From contig NZ_CP110678.1 of the NCBI RefSeq assembly GCF_026167545.1, positions 2,539,501-2,603,500 of the forward strand: a DNA stretch of 64,000 nucleotides, given 5' to 3'. Below the pieces are notes generated by a model. It had not been told where the DNA came from. It did not search any database and saw only the letters and a list, made by a program, of their open reading frames with translations. Positions 52,462 through 61,866 of the stretch are shown here, one piece after another (position 1 is the stretch's first letter; every line of letters begins with the position of its first letter). The DNA comes from Sphingomonas sp. S1-29. GTDB lineage: Bacteria; Pseudomonadota; Alphaproteobacteria; Sphingomonadales; Sphingomonadaceae. A program made the position numbers and the translations under genes.

Positions 52462-52492
52462 AAAGGCGCCAATATAACTGAGGGCGATGGTT

Positions 52493-53347
52493 ATGGAAAA
52501 TATCCTGGTCGCAACCGATTTTTCGGCGCGATCTGATCGCGCATTGCGAAGAGCTATGCATATAGCTCGGCGTAGAAACTCAGTCATCTATTTGTTGCAC
52601 GTAGTAGACGGCGATCAACCTCATCGGCTAATAGAATCCGACCACTCATTGGCCGCACTTCTGCTGGCTGAGGCTGCGAGCACGCTTACCGTGGAGGATC
52701 GGCTAAGTTCCAAATCAATCGTAACCGTCGGAGATGTTGATTCTGCAGTTCTTGAAACCGCGGACGATATCGGCGCGGATCTTATTATCATGGGACCCCA
52801 TCGCAAACGCATAAGAGATGTATTCACGGGCACAGTAGTTGAACGGGTACTTCGCCGTGCAGAGCGCCCCTTATTGATCGCAGCGGAACCGCCGATAGCA
52901 CCCTATCAGAAAGTTTTGCTGGCGTTAGACTTCGACGAAGCGTCGAAATCAGCGGGCCGCGCCGCAGTCGCGCTGGGAATCTTCGAGAATATGGACGTAG
53001 TGGTAATGCACGCTTTCGATACGCCTGCAGCTGGCATGTTGCGGCGTTCGATGTTGGGCGATGCGGTTCCCGACTATGTCGAGGAAGAGCGCCAGGATGC
53101 GGCTAACAAAATGCATGACCTTGCAGGGGCGATCGGGTTGCCGTCCGGCAGGCGGCACGTTGTAGCGGTTAATGGAACGCCGGCAAGGACTATACTCGAG
53201 GCTGCACAGGGCAATGGCGCTGAGTTGGTAGTAATGGGTGCGAACCAGCGGAAAGGGTTCGAGTGTCTCCTTATCGGCAGCGTCGCTCAAGACGTAATTC
53301 GCAATGGTATGCACGATATACTAATTGTGCCTGATAAGGGCATCTAG
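52493..53347 (+). CDS. Tandem universal stress protein
   Basis: A protein of 284 aa with two Usp domains. Both begin with an I-L-V-A-T-D-F-S / V-L-L-A-L-D-F-D strand and end with a L-I-I-M-G-P-H-R ... / L-V-V-M-G-A-N-Q-R ... G-S-V-A nucleotide-binding loop. The start at 52493 has GAGGG eight bases upstream; the ATG at 52487 is too close. UspA-like proteins are made under stress and may bind ATP. It lies in a stress gene cluster with Mn catalase. Confidence 0.92.
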   Translation: MENILVATDFSARSDRALRRAMHIARRRNSVIYLLHVVDGDQPHRLIESDHSLAALLLAEAASTLTVEDRLSSKSIVTVGDVDSAVLETADDIGADLIIMGPHRKRIRDVFTGTVVERVLRRAERPLLIAAEPPIAPYQKVLLALDFDEASKSAGRAAVALGIFENMDVVVMHAFDTPAAGMLRRSMLGDAVPDYVEEERQDAANKMHDLAGAIGLPSGRRHVVAVNGTPARTILEAAQGNGAELVVMGANQRKGFECLLIGSVAQDVIRNGMHDILIVPDKGI

Positions 53348-53358
53348 GAAAAGCCAGT

Positions 53359-54222
53359 TCAAATGTTACTTTGATCTGCTGGTACCCTGACAGGGAGTGT
53401 GGCTGCACCTTCAGCCTTAGTAGGGCAAAACTTTTCCGTGCCTATTCCGTAACAGGTCATTGATAGGGAGCCCATGGCGTAGCCGCGAACAATTGCGTCC
53501 GCACGCCCTTCTGATGCGGCCGCAAGTCCCGCAGTGTAAAGGAGGGGGATAAAGTGATCGGGTGTGGGGACGGATTTGGCGTAGTCAGGATGGTCCGTTA
53601 CGCGCAGGATGCTCACCGGATCTTCAGCAAGCTGGGTCGCGACGGTTTCGTCAAACCGCAAGTTCCAATCAAAAGCCGCGTCTGGCCTGTTCCATCGTAC
53701 AAGCTGAAGATTGTGAACCACGTTTCCGCTGGCTAGTATCATAACACCGCTTTTCCGCAAGGCGGCCAGCTTCAAACCCAGATCGACATGATAGGCAAGC
53801 GGCTTGAGTGCGTTAATAGATAGCTGGACGACCGGAATGTCCGCTTCAGGATACATATGTGCAAGCACGCTCCAGGTACCATGATCTAGGCCCCATTGGT
53901 CGTAGTCGAGCCCTACCCAATAGGGCTTTACAACATCTGCAACTTCTTGCGCTAAGTTAGGCGCGCCCGGCGCAGGATAATCATAGGCGAAAAGTTCTGG
54001 CGGAAATCCGTAAAAATCATGGATTGTTCGAGGGCGGGGCATTGCGGTAACTGCGGTTGCGCCAATGAACCAATGCGCTGAAATAACCAAAATGGCGCGC
54101 GGACGGGGAAGAACTCGGCCCAAGTCTGACCATGATTCGGTGAAACCGTTCGTCTCCAGCGTGTTCATCGGACTGCCGTGTCCGATGAAAAGTGCAGGCG
54201 CAGTAGCGGGCTGAGAGATCAT
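53359..54222 (-). CDS. ygiD: 4,5-DOPA dioxygenase extradiol-type (YgiD) protein
   Basis: A protein of 287 aa from the ATG at 54222, seven bases after AAGGAT. The family motifs L-F-I-G-H-G-S-P-M-N, V-I-S-A-H-W, S-G-N-V-V-H-N-L and H-F-I-P-L-L contribute the zinc/iron ligands of the LigB-type DODA family. YgiD of Escherichia coli is a DOPA 4,5-dioxygenase in vitro; the natural substrate is unclear. It converges on the universal stress gene with 11 bp between. Confidence 0.9.
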   Translation of the reverse strand: MISQPATAPALFIGHGSPMNTLETNGFTESWSDLGRVLPRPRAILVISAHWFIGATAVTAMPRPRTIHDFYGFPPELFAYDYPAPGAPNLAQEVADVVKPYWVGLDYDQWGLDHGTWSVLAHMYPEADIPVVQLSINALKPLAYHVDLGLKLAALRKSGVMILASGNVVHNLQLVRWNRPDAAFDWNLRFDETVATQLAEDPVSILRVTDHPDYAKSVPTPDHFIPLLYTAGLAAASEGRADAIVRGYAMGSLSMTCYGIGTEKFCPTKAEGAATLPVRVPADQSNI

Positions 54223-54240
54223 GAATCTTATCCTTAGCAA

Positions 54241-54578
54241 GAATTTCCGGCAGTTTGGTCAACGTGCTGTAACGCGGCAAAGGAAATCTCCGCTCGGGTT
54301 ATAAGAATGCTGGCTTCCCCGGTACATCCTCAGAGACCCGGTGCGACCGGCTGTTTTAGACGAGTGAACCATCGTAGTTTGCTCGCGCGATGTCGCTCCT
54401 AGAACGAGGTTGTCGAGGGCCCTTCGCAATACGTCATATTACATTTAGCGGGTTTGATCGCGAGCTCGCTATCCGCAATAACCGACTTTCAACCATCTTT
54501 TCGCTGCCGCCCCCTGATTGCAGTGATCGCAACGGTAACAATAATTTCGCGCCGCAGTGGTCGGCCGCGGGGACTCTA
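54241..54578. other. Intergenic region
   Basis: About 340 bp between the dioxygenase (start 54222) and the TRIC gene on the same strand. It must contain the promoter of the dioxygenase gene. No gene is supported. Confidence 0.35.
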
Positions 54579-55208
54579 CTATGCGGTATCTACTCCGGGT
54601 CGAGGTTTGTATCGTGGCAAGGACCAATGGAAGTGGAGTGCTGCCGCCCGCACAAGCAGCCCGACTACGAAGCCGACTGCTGTTGCAAATTCCCTGACAG
54701 CCCCCAATCCTATAAGGCCGATGAATGCCGCTGCTGCGGCGAGCGCTGCAGTAATATAGACCTCACGCGTCAAGATAACCGGGCTTTCACCACCCAGTAG
54801 ATCGCGAATGATCCCGCCAAAGGTTGCTGTAACGACGCCCATAGCGACGACCACGGCGGCTCCTACCCCGGCGTCCATCGCGCGGCCTGCACCAGTAACG
54901 GCGAATAGGGCTAAGCCCACGGCGTCCAGCCAAAGCAAAGTCCGGTAACGGGACTGAGGAATATGGGCGGTAAAGAATATTACTACGGACGTGACGCCAC
55001 AGGTCAGCAAATAGGAAGGCTCCTCAATCCAGAACACCGGAAGATTTAGGAGCGTGTCGCGTAGCGTGCCACCCCCGATACCCGTGACCGTGCCCATCAG
55101 CGCGAAGCCGACGATATCCATTTGCTTACGTGATGCAACGAGGCAGCCGGTCACCGTAAATACAACTACGCCGAACCAATCTAGCGTTGACGCAATTGTT
55201 TCAAACAT
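54579..55208 (-). CDS. Trimeric intracellular cation channel (TRIC) family protein
   Basis: A protein of 209 aa with about seven membrane helices made of two similar halves. The typical glycine-rich G-T-V-T-G-I-G-G-G-T-L-R-D and A-T-F-G-G-I-I-R-D-L-L-G repeats of the UPF0126/TRIC fold are present, each a kinked helix that lines the pore. The family transports K+ or Na+; substrate here unknown. The ATG at 55208 follows GCAGG; a GTG nine bases earlier is possible. Confidence 0.92.
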   Translation of the reverse strand: MFETIASTLDWFGVVVFTVTGCLVASRKQMDIVGFALMGTVTGIGGGTLRDTLLNLPVFWIEEPSYLLTCGVTSVVIFFTAHIPQSRYRTLLWLDAVGLALFAVTGAGRAMDAGVGAAVVVAMGVVTATFGGIIRDLLGGESPVILTREVYITAALAAAAAFIGLIGLGAVREFATAVGFVVGLLVRAAALHFHWSLPRYKPRPGVDTA

Positions 55209-55217
55209 AGCCTGCAC

Positions 55218-55700
55218 CGGAGGTCAAATTGTTCGATTCGACCGGAGTCCGCAATCGCGTCAGCATATGTCACCTCACCTTCGCATCTACGTCTATGACT
55301 GCGTCTGATGGATCAAGCTCGTACTGTTGGCGGCCCCATTTGGTATGATCAGGGCGGTGAACTAACGCCGCGGCCTTCGGCCTCATCATCGATATCAGCT
55401 TCCTGCAGGCGTCACCATCCGGCCGATGTTCAGTCTTTTCAGCTATAAGGCCTACGCCAACCCTGCAGGAGCCGGAAGCCGGCGTGGTGTTGGAGATGTC
55501 AAGACGGTCTGGAAGAGGCTGCCCCCAACACTACCCGGCTTAAAGGTGGGTTGCCATTGTTGTCGCACATTCCTGCCGGGTCGCACGTGCCAGAAACCAT
55601 TCGGGGTCCAAACGGCACCCCCCAGCCCATTTCGCAAATTCCCCGCTAAGGTTTAACTACGCGTGCGTTTGGCTGCGATGTTAGGCATGAGGGTGCCAGC
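55218..55700. other. Intergenic region upstream of the Mrp operon
   Basis: A 483-bp spacer between divergent genes that must contain the promoters for the TRIC gene and the antiporter operon. Short frames occur, but none is convincing. I see no strong repeat or hairpin. Confidence 0.35.
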
Positions 55701-58433
55701 ATGCTGATGTTGCTCGCCATATCCATCGTTGGAAGCTGTTTGGTGCCGCTGCTTGCGCGGCTCGTGGGGCGCGGTGCCGGGCTATTGATCGCGCTGTTTC
55801 CGTTCGGCCTGCTAGCGGCGTTCATCCGAATGGCGCCGGTGGTCGAACGCGGGTGGGTGGTGGGAGAAGGCCGCACCTGGGCGCCCTCCTTGGGGCTCGA
55901 CCTCACCGTTCGGCTTGACGGCTTCTCGTTCCTGTTCTGCCTGTTGATCACCGGGATTGCCGGTTTGGTCGTCATCTATTCCGGCGGGTATCTGACGCAC
56001 AAGTCGCGTGCCGAGCGAGCGCGCTTTTTCACGCTGATCCTGTTGTTCATGTCGGCGATGCTAGGCACCGTCCTTGCCGACAACATGCTGGTGATGATCC
56101 TGTTCTGGGAGGCAACCAGCGTGGTGTCGTTCCTTCTGATCGGCTTCGATAGCCGCAGCCCGCGGTCGCGCCGCGCGGCGATCATGGCGTTGCAGGTTAC
56201 CGCCGGGGGCGGGCTGGCACTCATCGCATCGGTGCTTATGATCGGCAACGTGCTCGGCGGCTATTCCATGGCCGAGGCGGTTCGCCGAGGTCCCGAACTG
56301 CTCGAAAGCGCCTATGCCACGCCGATCCTGATCGGCATCATGATCGCCGCATTCACTAAGTCGGCGCAGTTTCCCTTCCACTTCTGGCTACCCAACGCGA
56401 TGCAGGCGCCGACTCCAGCGTCGGCTTTTTTGCATTCGGCTACGATGGTCAAGCTGGGCGTCTACCTGCTCGCGCGGTTCGAGCCGGTGATCGGGGCGAC
56501 GTGGTGGGGCCGCAATGCGCTGATCACGGTCGCGTGCATCACGATGGTGATCGCGGCGATCCAAGTGCTGCGAGCCGAAAGCTTCAAGGCTGCGCTCGCC
56601 TATTCGACGATCGCGTCGCTGGGCATCTTGGTGCTGCTGGTCGGCCTCGACGGCCCCACCGCATCGGTAGCGATGATCGGGTTCCTGCTGGCGCACGCGC
56701 TGTACAAGGCGGCGTTGTTCTTTTGCGCAGGGTCGGTGCTGCACGCGACCGGCGTGGGCACGCTGCGATCGCTGGGGGGGCTGGCGCGCAAGCTGCCGCT
56801 GACCGCGATCGCGTGCACCGGCGCCAGCCTGTCGATGGCGGGGATCCCGCCCTTCCTGGGATTCGTGTCGAAGGAGTTCCTGTTCGAAGCGCAGCTCAAA
56901 AGCAGCTGGGAGTTGGTGCCGCTCGCGGTCGCGGTGCTGGTCAATGCGGTGATGGTCGGTGTCGCCGGAATCATCACGCTGCGTCCCTTCTTTCTGCGCC
57001 CGGTCGCGCCGGTGGTGATCGAGAATCGCGAAAGCCTGTCGCTGGGCCTGCCGCCGTTGCTGCTGGCGCTCGCGGGTCTGACGATCAGCCTGCAGCCTGA
57101 ATGGATCACCCGCGTTGCGCTCCGCCCCGCGGTCGCGGCGGTGTATGGCAGCGCGGTCGACGTCGAATTGTCGGTTTGGCACGGGCTGACACCGATGCTG
57201 GCGCTGAGCGCGGTGGTGGTGACGATCGGCTTGCTGATCATGTATTTTTGGCGGTCGATCCATGTGCGGCTTCGTCGCAACGGTCGGTTCGAGCAGTTCG
57301 GCATCGAAAGGCTGTGGGAAAACCTGTTGCGCGGTCTGCTCCGGACCAGCGCCAGGGCGACCCGCCGGATCGAACATGGCGACCTGCGGCGCTATCTGGC
57401 GGCGATCTTCCTGATCATGGCGCTGTCGATGCTGTGGTCGATCGCGGCAGTCTCGCCGTCGCTGCGCTGGCCGGCCGGCGAGCCGCTGCGCATCGCCGAG
57501 GCGGTGGTCGCGCTGATCGGCGTGGCGGGGGCGTTCGCCGCCGCGCGCGCGCGCAACCTGCTCACCACGATGGTCGCCGTTAGCCTGACGGGCTTCGCGG
57601 TGGCGATCCTGTTCCTGACCAACGGCGCCCCCGACCTGGCGCTGACGCAGTTCAGCGTCGAAGCGCTCATCGTCGTGATGCTAACCGCATTGCTGCTGAT
57701 CGTGCCGATTGACGGCGAAGCGATGCGGCAGCCCGGCGAGCGCCGTGCCGACGCGGCGGTGGCGACCATGTTCGCCGTCATCCTGTTCGTCGCGACGATC
57801 GACATGGCGGGCGCCGAGGCCCCGCGCGCGGCATCCGATTGGTTCGGGCGGATGAGCTATGCGGCGGGCCGCGGCCTCAACGTCGTAAACGTCATCCTGG
57901 TCGATTTCCGCGGGGCCGACACCTTCGGCGAGACGATCGTGATCGCGATGGCGGCGATGCTCGCGGGATCGCTTATGGCGATGCGCGACGGTGCCGCCGA
58001 CGATGCGCGGGCGGCGCGCGACGTCCATTATAGCTTCAGCATGGCGAGCGGCGGGCTGTTCTGGCTGATGCTCGTCGCGTCGGTCATCATCCTGCTGCGC
58101 GGGCACGACCAGCCCGGCGGCGGGTTCGTCGGCGGGCTTGCGGCAGCGCTCGCCTTCGCGATCCTGTCGCTGGCACGCGGGGCTGCCGCCGCCGAACGAT
58201 TGCTGCGCGTGCAACCGTTGACGCTGGTGGGCTGCGGTGTCGCGCTGACGATCGTCAGCGGCATGCCCGGGATGATCGACGGCGGTGCGTTCCTGACCCA
58301 TTTATGGTGGGAGCCCGGCGGCGCGATCCCCAAGCTTGGCACGACGATGATCTTCGACCTTGGCGTTTATCTGGTGGTGATGGGGGCAGTGCTCACCTTC
58401 CTGTTCGGGTTGCAGCGCGAGGCGGCACGATGA
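55701..58433 (+). CDS. mnhA: Mrp/Pha antiporter subunit A fused to subunit B
   Basis: A protein of 910 aa. The N-terminal about 480 residues are a proton-translocating NuoL-like subunit (W-E-A-T-S-V-V-S-F-L-L-I, F-T-K-S-A-Q-F-P-F-H-F-W-L-P-N-A-M, P-P-F-L-G-F-V-S-K-E). Then come the MbhD/DUF4040-type domains and, at the end, the MnhB domain (L-L-R-G-H-D-Q-P-G-G-G-F-V-G-G). Fused A-B, as in Sinorhizobium PhaAB, marks the group-2 Mrp/Pha type. It exchanges Na+ or K+ for H+ at the cell membrane. A GAGGG site lies before the ATG. The stop overlaps the next start. Confidence 0.95.
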   Translation: MLMLLAISIVGSCLVPLLARLVGRGAGLLIALFPFGLLAAFIRMAPVVERGWVVGEGRTWAPSLGLDLTVRLDGFSFLFCLLITGIAGLVVIYSGGYLTHKSRAERARFFTLILLFMSAMLGTVLADNMLVMILFWEATSVVSFLLIGFDSRSPRSRRAAIMALQVTAGGGLALIASVLMIGNVLGGYSMAEAVRRGPELLESAYATPILIGIMIAAFTKSAQFPFHFWLPNAMQAPTPASAFLHSATMVKLGVYLLARFEPVIGATWWGRNALITVACITMVIAAIQVLRAESFKAALAYSTIASLGILVLLVGLDGPTASVAMIGFLLAHALYKAALFFCAGSVLHATGVGTLRSLGGLARKLPLTAIACTGASLSMAGIPPFLGFVSKEFLFEAQLKSSWELVPLAVAVLVNAVMVGVAGIITLRPFFLRPVAPVVIENRESLSLGLPPLLLALAGLTISLQPEWITRVALRPAVAAVYGSAVDVELSVWHGLTPMLALSAVVVTIGLLIMYFWRSIHVRLRRNGRFEQFGIERLWENLLRGLLRTSARATRRIEHGDLRRYLAAIFLIMALSMLWSIAAVSPSLRWPAGEPLRIAEAVVALIGVAGAFAAARARNLLTTMVAVSLTGFAVAILFLTNGAPDLALTQFSVEALIVVMLTALLLIVPIDGEAMRQPGERRADAAVATMFAVILFVATIDMAGAEAPRAASDWFGRMSYAAGRGLNVVNVILVDFRGADTFGETIVIAMAAMLAGSLMAMRDGAADDARAARDVHYSFSMASGGLFWLMLVASVIILLRGHDQPGGGFVGGLAAALAFAILSLARGAAAAERLLRVQPLTLVGCGVALTIVSGMPGMIDGGAFLTHLWWEPGGAIPKLGTTMIFDLGVYLVVMGAVLTFLFGLQREAAR

Positions 58434-58810
58434 CGATCCTGTTGGCATTCTGCGCCGCCGCAATCGTCGGCGCCGCCATCTACATGCTGCTGTCGCGCAA
58501 CCTGGTGCGCATGCTGCTGGGGTTCGCCTTGCTATCGACCGGCGTCAACCTGATGCTGTTTATTGCCGGCGGCCCACTGAACCGCAAGCCGCCGATCATC
58601 GAAGCTGGCCGCCAGACGCTCGGCCCCGCCGCCGATCCGTTTTCGCAGGCGCTGGTGCTGACCGCGATCGTCATCGGCTTCGCGCTGACGCTGATCATGG
58701 CGACGATCATGCTGCGCGCCTGGCGCGCGACCGCATCGCTCGACGCGCGCGACGTCGATGCGCCCGAACAAGCCGAGGATCCCGACGTGCTGGGCCCGGT
58801 CGGTGACTGA
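58430..58810 (+). CDS. mnhC: Mrp antiporter subunit C
   Basis: A protein of 126 aa with three membrane helices, homologous to NuoK (Y-M-L-L-S-R-N-L-V-R-M-L-L-G-F-A-L-L-S-T-G-V-N-L, then A-D-P-F-S-Q-A-L-V-L-T-A-I-V-I-G). It pairs with subunit D in the antiporter. The ATG overlaps the mnhA stop (ATGA); the C-terminal tail is acidic. Confidence 0.94.
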   Translation: MTILLAFCAAAIVGAAIYMLLSRNLVRMLLGFALLSTGVNLMLFIAGGPLNRKPPIIEAGRQTLGPAADPFSQALVLTAIVIGFALTLIMATIMLRAWRATASLDARDVDAPEQAEDPDVLGPVGD

Positions 58811-60278
58811 CGCGCTGCTCCTCATCGCGCCGGTGCTGTTGCCGCTCGCCGGCGCGGCGATCGTGACGCTGCTGCGGTCGTGCCCGCGGGCGGGCGAGGC
58901 GTTGGCGTTCGCGGTCACCGCGGCGACGGCGGCCATGGCGTTGGCGCTCCACCTGCGCGCGATCGACGGTACGATGCTGGCGGTGACGATGTTCGGCGGC
59001 TGGACCAATGGCTTCGGCATCGGATTTGCCGGCAGGTTGCCCGGTACCGCGTTGGTGCTGGCCAGCACCGTCGTCGCGTTGGCGGTAGCCTTGTTCGGCA
59101 ACGCCGAGATCGGCCCCCGGCGCCGGCGCGCGGGGCATGACGCGCTGGCGCTGGCGATGCTCGGCGCGGTCAACGGCGCATTCCTCACTACCGACCTGTT
59201 CAACCTCTATGTCTGGTTCGAGCTGGCGCTGGTCGCGGCGGTGGCGCTGGTCACGCTTGATCGCCGCGAGAACCAGATCGGCGGCGCAATCCGCTACATC
59301 GCCTTCGGCACCAGCGGCGCAACCGCGATCCTGATGGGCATCGGCCTGCTGTATGGCGAGACGGGCACGCTCGACCTTGCGGCGCTGGCGCGGGCGCTCG
59401 CCGATCGCCCGCCCAGCGTCGCGACCGCGGCGGCGGCGGCGTTGCTGCTCGGTGGGTTCGCGCTGAAGTCGGGGCTGGTGCCGTTCCATGTCTGGCTGCC
59501 GGCATCCTATGCCCCGGCACCGCTAACCGCCGCGGCGCTGTTCGCCGGCCTGCTCACCAAGATGGGCTTCTATGCGCTGCTGCTGTTGTTCGCGGGCGTG
59601 TTCGGGATTGCCGACGGGCATGTCGGCGCGGCGCAGCTGCTGCCATGGTTCGGCTGGATCGGCGCGGCGACGATGCTGGTGGGGGCGCTGTGCGCGTTGG
59701 CGCAGACCGACATTCGCCGCTTGCTGGGATATCATGTGCTGGCGCAGGTGGGATACATGATGGCTGGCCTTTCGGTCGGCACGCGCGAGGGGGTGATCGC
59801 CGCCGTCTTCTACATGCTCCATTCGATGATCGTGCAGGCCAATCTGTTCCTTGGCGCGGGCGCGGTCCGCCGCGCCACCGGCAGCTGGGACCTGGCGCGC
59901 ACCGGCGGCATGATCCGATCGAACCCGGTGTTCGCGTTCCTGTTCGCGGTGCCGATGCTTTCGCTAGCGGGGATCCCGCCGATGTCGGGGTTCTGGGCCA
60001 AAATGCTGGTGATCCGCGCCAGCCTGGACGGTGGTGCGCCCTGGATCGCGGCTGCGGCGCTGGCGGCTGCACTGCTGACGATCATTTCGGTCGGCAGCCT
60101 ATGGTCCGAATCCTGCTGGAAGAGCCTGCGCGATCGGCGCGTGCGCAGGGTGCCGCCGGCGATGCTCGGCGGAATGGCACTGCTGTCGCTGGCCACGCTG
60201 GCGATCGGCCTGATGCCCGAGCCGGTAGTGATCACCGCGCAGCTATCGGCTAACGCGCTGCTGGGACTCGCGCCATGA
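58803..60278 (+). CDS. mnhD: Mrp antiporter subunit D
   Basis: A protein of 491 aa starting at a GTG that overlaps mnhC by eight bases; an upstream frame extension has no support. Homologous to NuoN/NuoM: L-Y-V-W-F-E-L with the conserved Glu, G-L-V-P-F-H-V-W-L-P-A-S-Y with the conserved Lys in the preceding F-A-L-K-S-G, and P-P-M-S-G-F-W-A-K. It forms a second proton path with subunit A. Confidence 0.94.
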   Translation: MTDALLLIAPVLLPLAGAAIVTLLRSCPRAGEALAFAVTAATAAMALALHLRAIDGTMLAVTMFGGWTNGFGIGFAGRLPGTALVLASTVVALAVALFGNAEIGPRRRRAGHDALALAMLGAVNGAFLTTDLFNLYVWFELALVAAVALVTLDRRENQIGGAIRYIAFGTSGATAILMGIGLLYGETGTLDLAALARALADRPPSVATAAAAALLLGGFALKSGLVPFHVWLPASYAPAPLTAAALFAGLLTKMGFYALLLLFAGVFGIADGHVGAAQLLPWFGWIGAATMLVGALCALAQTDIRRLLGYHVLAQVGYMMAGLSVGTREGVIAAVFYMLHSMIVQANLFLGAGAVRRATGSWDLARTGGMIRSNPVFAFLFAVPMLSLAGIPPMSGFWAKMLVIRASLDGGAPWIAAAALAAALLTIISVGSLWSESCWKSLRDRRVRRVPPAMLGGMALLSLATLAIGLMPEPVVITAQLSANALLGLAP

Positions 60279-60610
60279 AGCTGCTGCGCAAAGCCTGGGC
60301 AGTGGCCATCCTCGGCGTCAGCTTTGTCTGGGACCTGGTCGTGTCGTCGCTGCAGGTGGCGCAGATCGTGCTGTCGCCGCAGATCGATACCCATCCCGCG
60401 ATCTTCATGGTGCCGGTCGAGGTGACCAAGCCCTGGGCGGTGGCCCTGTTCGCCTATTTCACCTCGCTCACCCCCGGTTCGACCTGCCTGCATGTCGAGC
60501 CGGACCTCAGCCGACTGTACGTCCATGTTTTAGACGGGCGCGATCCTGACCGACGTATTGGTCGGTTCAAAACCCTGTATGAGCGGCACATCCTGGAGCT
60601 TGAGCGATGA
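60275..60610 (+). CDS. mnhE: Mrp antiporter subunit E (short form)
   Basis: A protein of 111 aa; typical MnhE proteins are about 160 aa. It has the central W-D-L-V-V-S-S-L-Q-V-A-Q and T-P-G-S-T segments but lacks the first membrane helices, so it is an N-terminally short member. Start and stop overlap its neighbours by 4 bp, so the length is probably genuine. Confidence 0.9.
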   Translation: MKLLRKAWAVAILGVSFVWDLVVSSLQVAQIVLSPQIDTHPAIFMVPVEVTKPWAVALFAYFTSLTPGSTCLHVEPDLSRLYVHVLDGRDPDRRIGRFKTLYERHILELER

Positions 60611-60897
60611 GCGGCGACTGGACCTTCGATCTAGCGACCGTCGCGACCGGATTGTCGGCACTGCTGTGCATCGCGCTCGCGGCGGCGGGATGGCGGATGG
60701 TGAAGGGGCCAAGCTTCGCCGACCGGTTCGTCGCGCTCGACATGCTGACCGCGATCGCTGTGACCTTCGCCGCGCTAACCTCGGTAGTCACCGGGCGTGG
60801 GGTGTTCCTAGACATCGCGCTGGGGCTCTCGCTCATCAACTTCGTCGCAACCGCGGCGTTCGCGGTGTTCCTCGAACGGAAGAGCAGGCCGCGATGA
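60607..60897 (+). CDS. mnhF: Mrp antiporter subunit F
   Basis: A protein of 96 aa with three membrane helices and the F-A-D-R-F-V-A-L-D-M-L-T motif of MnhF. It overlaps mnhE and mnhG by 4 bp each. Confidence 0.93.
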   Translation: MSGDWTFDLATVATGLSALLCIALAAAGWRMVKGPSFADRFVALDMLTAIAVTFAALTSVVTGRGVFLDIALGLSLINFVATAAFAVFLERKSRPR

Positions 60898-61259
60898 CCC
60901 TCCTGGCAGGCGCACTGATGGCGCTGGGCGTCGGCTTTCTCGTCATCGCTGCGCTCGGGCTGTTGCGGCTCCCCGACGCGCTCCAGCGGATGCACAGCGC
61001 GACGAAGGCGGGTACGCTGGGAACGACGCTGGTCATCCTGGGGGCGCTCCAGGCCGACGGGGTTGACCGGACGTCGACCGGGTTGCTGACGATTGTCTTT
61101 CTACTGGTAACGCTACCGATCGGTGCGCAGCTTTTGGCACGTGCCACCTATATTTCCGGTGCCCCCCTTAAGGGGCTGACGATCGATCCGTTGAAAAAGG
61201 TACGAACGTGGTCGGAGGCGCCAACGGACGAAGACGATGCCGACCGGGGCCGATACTAA
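60894..61259 (+). CDS. mnhG: Mrp antiporter subunit G
   Basis: A protein of 121 aa with three helices and the family motif G-L-L-R-L-P-D-A-L-Q-R-M-H-S-A-T-K-A-G-T-L-G. It ends the six-gene operon. A polar tail follows the last helix. Confidence 0.93.
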   Translation: MTLLAGALMALGVGFLVIAALGLLRLPDALQRMHSATKAGTLGTTLVILGALQADGVDRTSTGLLTIVFLLVTLPIGAQLLARATYISGAPLKGLTIDPLKKVRTWSEAPTDEDDADRGRY

Positions 61260-61866
61260 GAACATCCCAACCGTAAGAGCACGGACTTAAATGATCGAAC
61301 AGCTGTGAAGCCGGACCGAGACCTTCGACAGGCTTTCCCAGAACATGCTGCTGTCAGAAGGGTGCGTGTAATCGGTTTTCATTGCCTAAAACTAAAGAAC
61401 CGTTCTGTAGCTTGGGAAACTAACATAAAGCCTCGCGCCGGGCGTTATTAAGTCGTCTCATATTACCGCAGCCCGGACCCCACTCTAAAGTGCAGCAGCG
61501 TCATGATGGATCCTTACCTTTTGACGAGACACTTATGTTGCGGAAATGCGCCGCGATAGGCGATCTGCCCTTTCTTATTTGCCTGCGTTTTGATCTTTGG
61601 TTAGATATTTTCATTCAATGTAACGGCTTCTATCTCTATCTCTATCTCTATCTCTATCTCTAGTTATAGTCATCGTATTCTATTGCGTGGATTGGCGTTT
61701 TTTAGTATACACAAATTATGTCGCGCGCGGTTTATCGTAGTATCTAAGCAAGGGCGTCCAATCGAAGAGGCGGTGTGAGATATCGGGGTAGTTTTTTGCC
61801 CGCCCCTTCGACAGGCTCTGCGATCGCGCGTTTAGTGAATTTGAGCAGGATGAGTTACACAGGCCC
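61260..61866. other. Long AT-richer intergenic region with a tandem repeat
   Basis: A 607-bp region behind the antiporter operon. It is clearly more AT-rich than the rest of the window around 61540-61760. It carries a TATCTC tandem repeat (listed) and two copies of CCTTCGACAGGCT at 61322-61334 and 61805-61817, a motif known as part of dispersed repeats in several proteobacteria. No gene was found. Confidence 0.5.
61631..61660. repeat. Hexanucleotide tandem repeat (TATCTC)5
   Basis: Five perfect TATCTC units lie 207 bp before the TspO-like gene. Such a simple repeat in a high-GC genome could vary in copy number by slippage. Confidence 0.85.

Noticed and set aside
56388-57377. A 329-codon minus-strand open frame, and similar ones at 57681-58301 and 58707-59489
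   Set aside because: Antisense to mnhA-mnhD, arginine/histidine/glutamine-rich composition typical of shadow frames.
61631-61660. CRISPR-like repeat
   Set aside because: The units are 6 bp and directly adjacent with no spacers; a simple tandem repeat.
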